The notes under the pieces are model-generated. The model saw only the letters and a list, made by a program, of their open reading frames with translations. It made no database searches and was not told where the DNA came from. From NCBI GenBank assembly GCA_021782015.1, contig JAJXVS010000005.1, positions 1-34,352 of the forward strand: a stretch of DNA of 34,352 nt. Direction: 5' to 3'. Source of the DNA: a bacterium (GTDB lineage: Bacteria > Spirochaetota > Spirochaetia > Treponematales > Rectinemataceae). Numbering within the stretch: position 1 is the stretch's first letter; each line of letters opens with the position of its first letter. The position numbers and the translations under genes are program-made. Of the stretch, positions 34,106 to 34,352 are shown piece after piece.

Positions 34106-34352
34106 GCTCAGCCCCTAAAGCAGAGCACCGGGCTTCGCGCCGCATTGGGGCGGGTCGCAAGGCCTTGCCTTGCGACCCGAGAGTCGCCGCGACGCTCAGC
34201 CCCTAAAGCACAGCACCGAGCTTCGCGCCACATCGGGGCGGGTCGCAAGGCTTCGCCTTGCAACCCGAGAGTCGCCGCGACGCTCAGCCCCTAAAGCAGA
34301 GCACCGGGCTTCGCGCCGCATCGGGGCGGGTCGCAAGGCCTTGCCTTGCGAC
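34106..34352. repeat. 88-bp tandem direct repeat, at least 2.8 units, each with an internal hairpin; runs off right edge
   Basis: Units begin GCTCAGCCCCTAAAGCA at 34106, 34194 and 34282 (period 88). Hairpin CGGGTCGCAAGG-CCTTG-CCTTGCGACCCG at 34151-34179 (12-bp stem). Confidence 0.9.

Noticed and set aside
33879-34160. 93-aa minus-strand ORF reaching into the repeat
   Set aside because: Arg/Ala-rich translation, no start context, overlaps the repeat and the start of the exported protein.
34106-34352. CRISPR array
   Set aside because: The whole 88-bp unit repeats, with no unique spacers and no cas genes in the window.
34106-34352. Integron attC sites
   Set aside because: No recognisable RYYYAAC/GTTRRRY boxes, no cassettes between copies, and no integrase visible.

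Overview
The window is GC-rich bacterial chromosome with normal protein-coding density. I found no convincing tRNA, rRNA, CRISPR array, transposase or phage gene. From left to right it contains: (1) the 3' end of a sialic/pseudaminic acid synthase (NeuB-like SAF domain), tail-to-tail with typA/bipA; (2) a sugar sensing and uptake locus with an RbsB/XylFII-like anchored binding protein, a LytS/YesM-type kinase, a YesN/AraC-type response regulator, a XylF-like lipoprotein, then a ChvE-like binding protein with its ABC ATPase and permease; (3) a large class III nucleotidyl cyclase/AAA ATPase/TPR protein; (4) quinone oxidoreductase, acyl-CoA thioesterase, DUF445 membrane protein and a UroD-family protein; (5) a tight five-gene operon of exported proteins (OMP-like, lipoprotein with propeller-like repeats, FecR-domain protein, second OMP-like, small exported protein) divergent from a CHASE2-class III cyclase; (6) a 7TMR-DISM/HisKA_2 kinase with a receiver-PAS regulator; (7) a cytochrome b with an unusual extra domain; (8) a hypothetical exported membrane protein; (9) an 88-bp tandem hairpin repeat running off the right edge. 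The gene content suggests a Gram-negative bacterium, possibly a spirochaete (inference only). The best candidates for undescribed biology are the FecR/propeller/OMP operon beside the CHASE2 cyclase, the 88-bp repeats, the three-binding-protein sugar sensing locus and the cytochrome b. All family names come from reading motifs; no database search was run.
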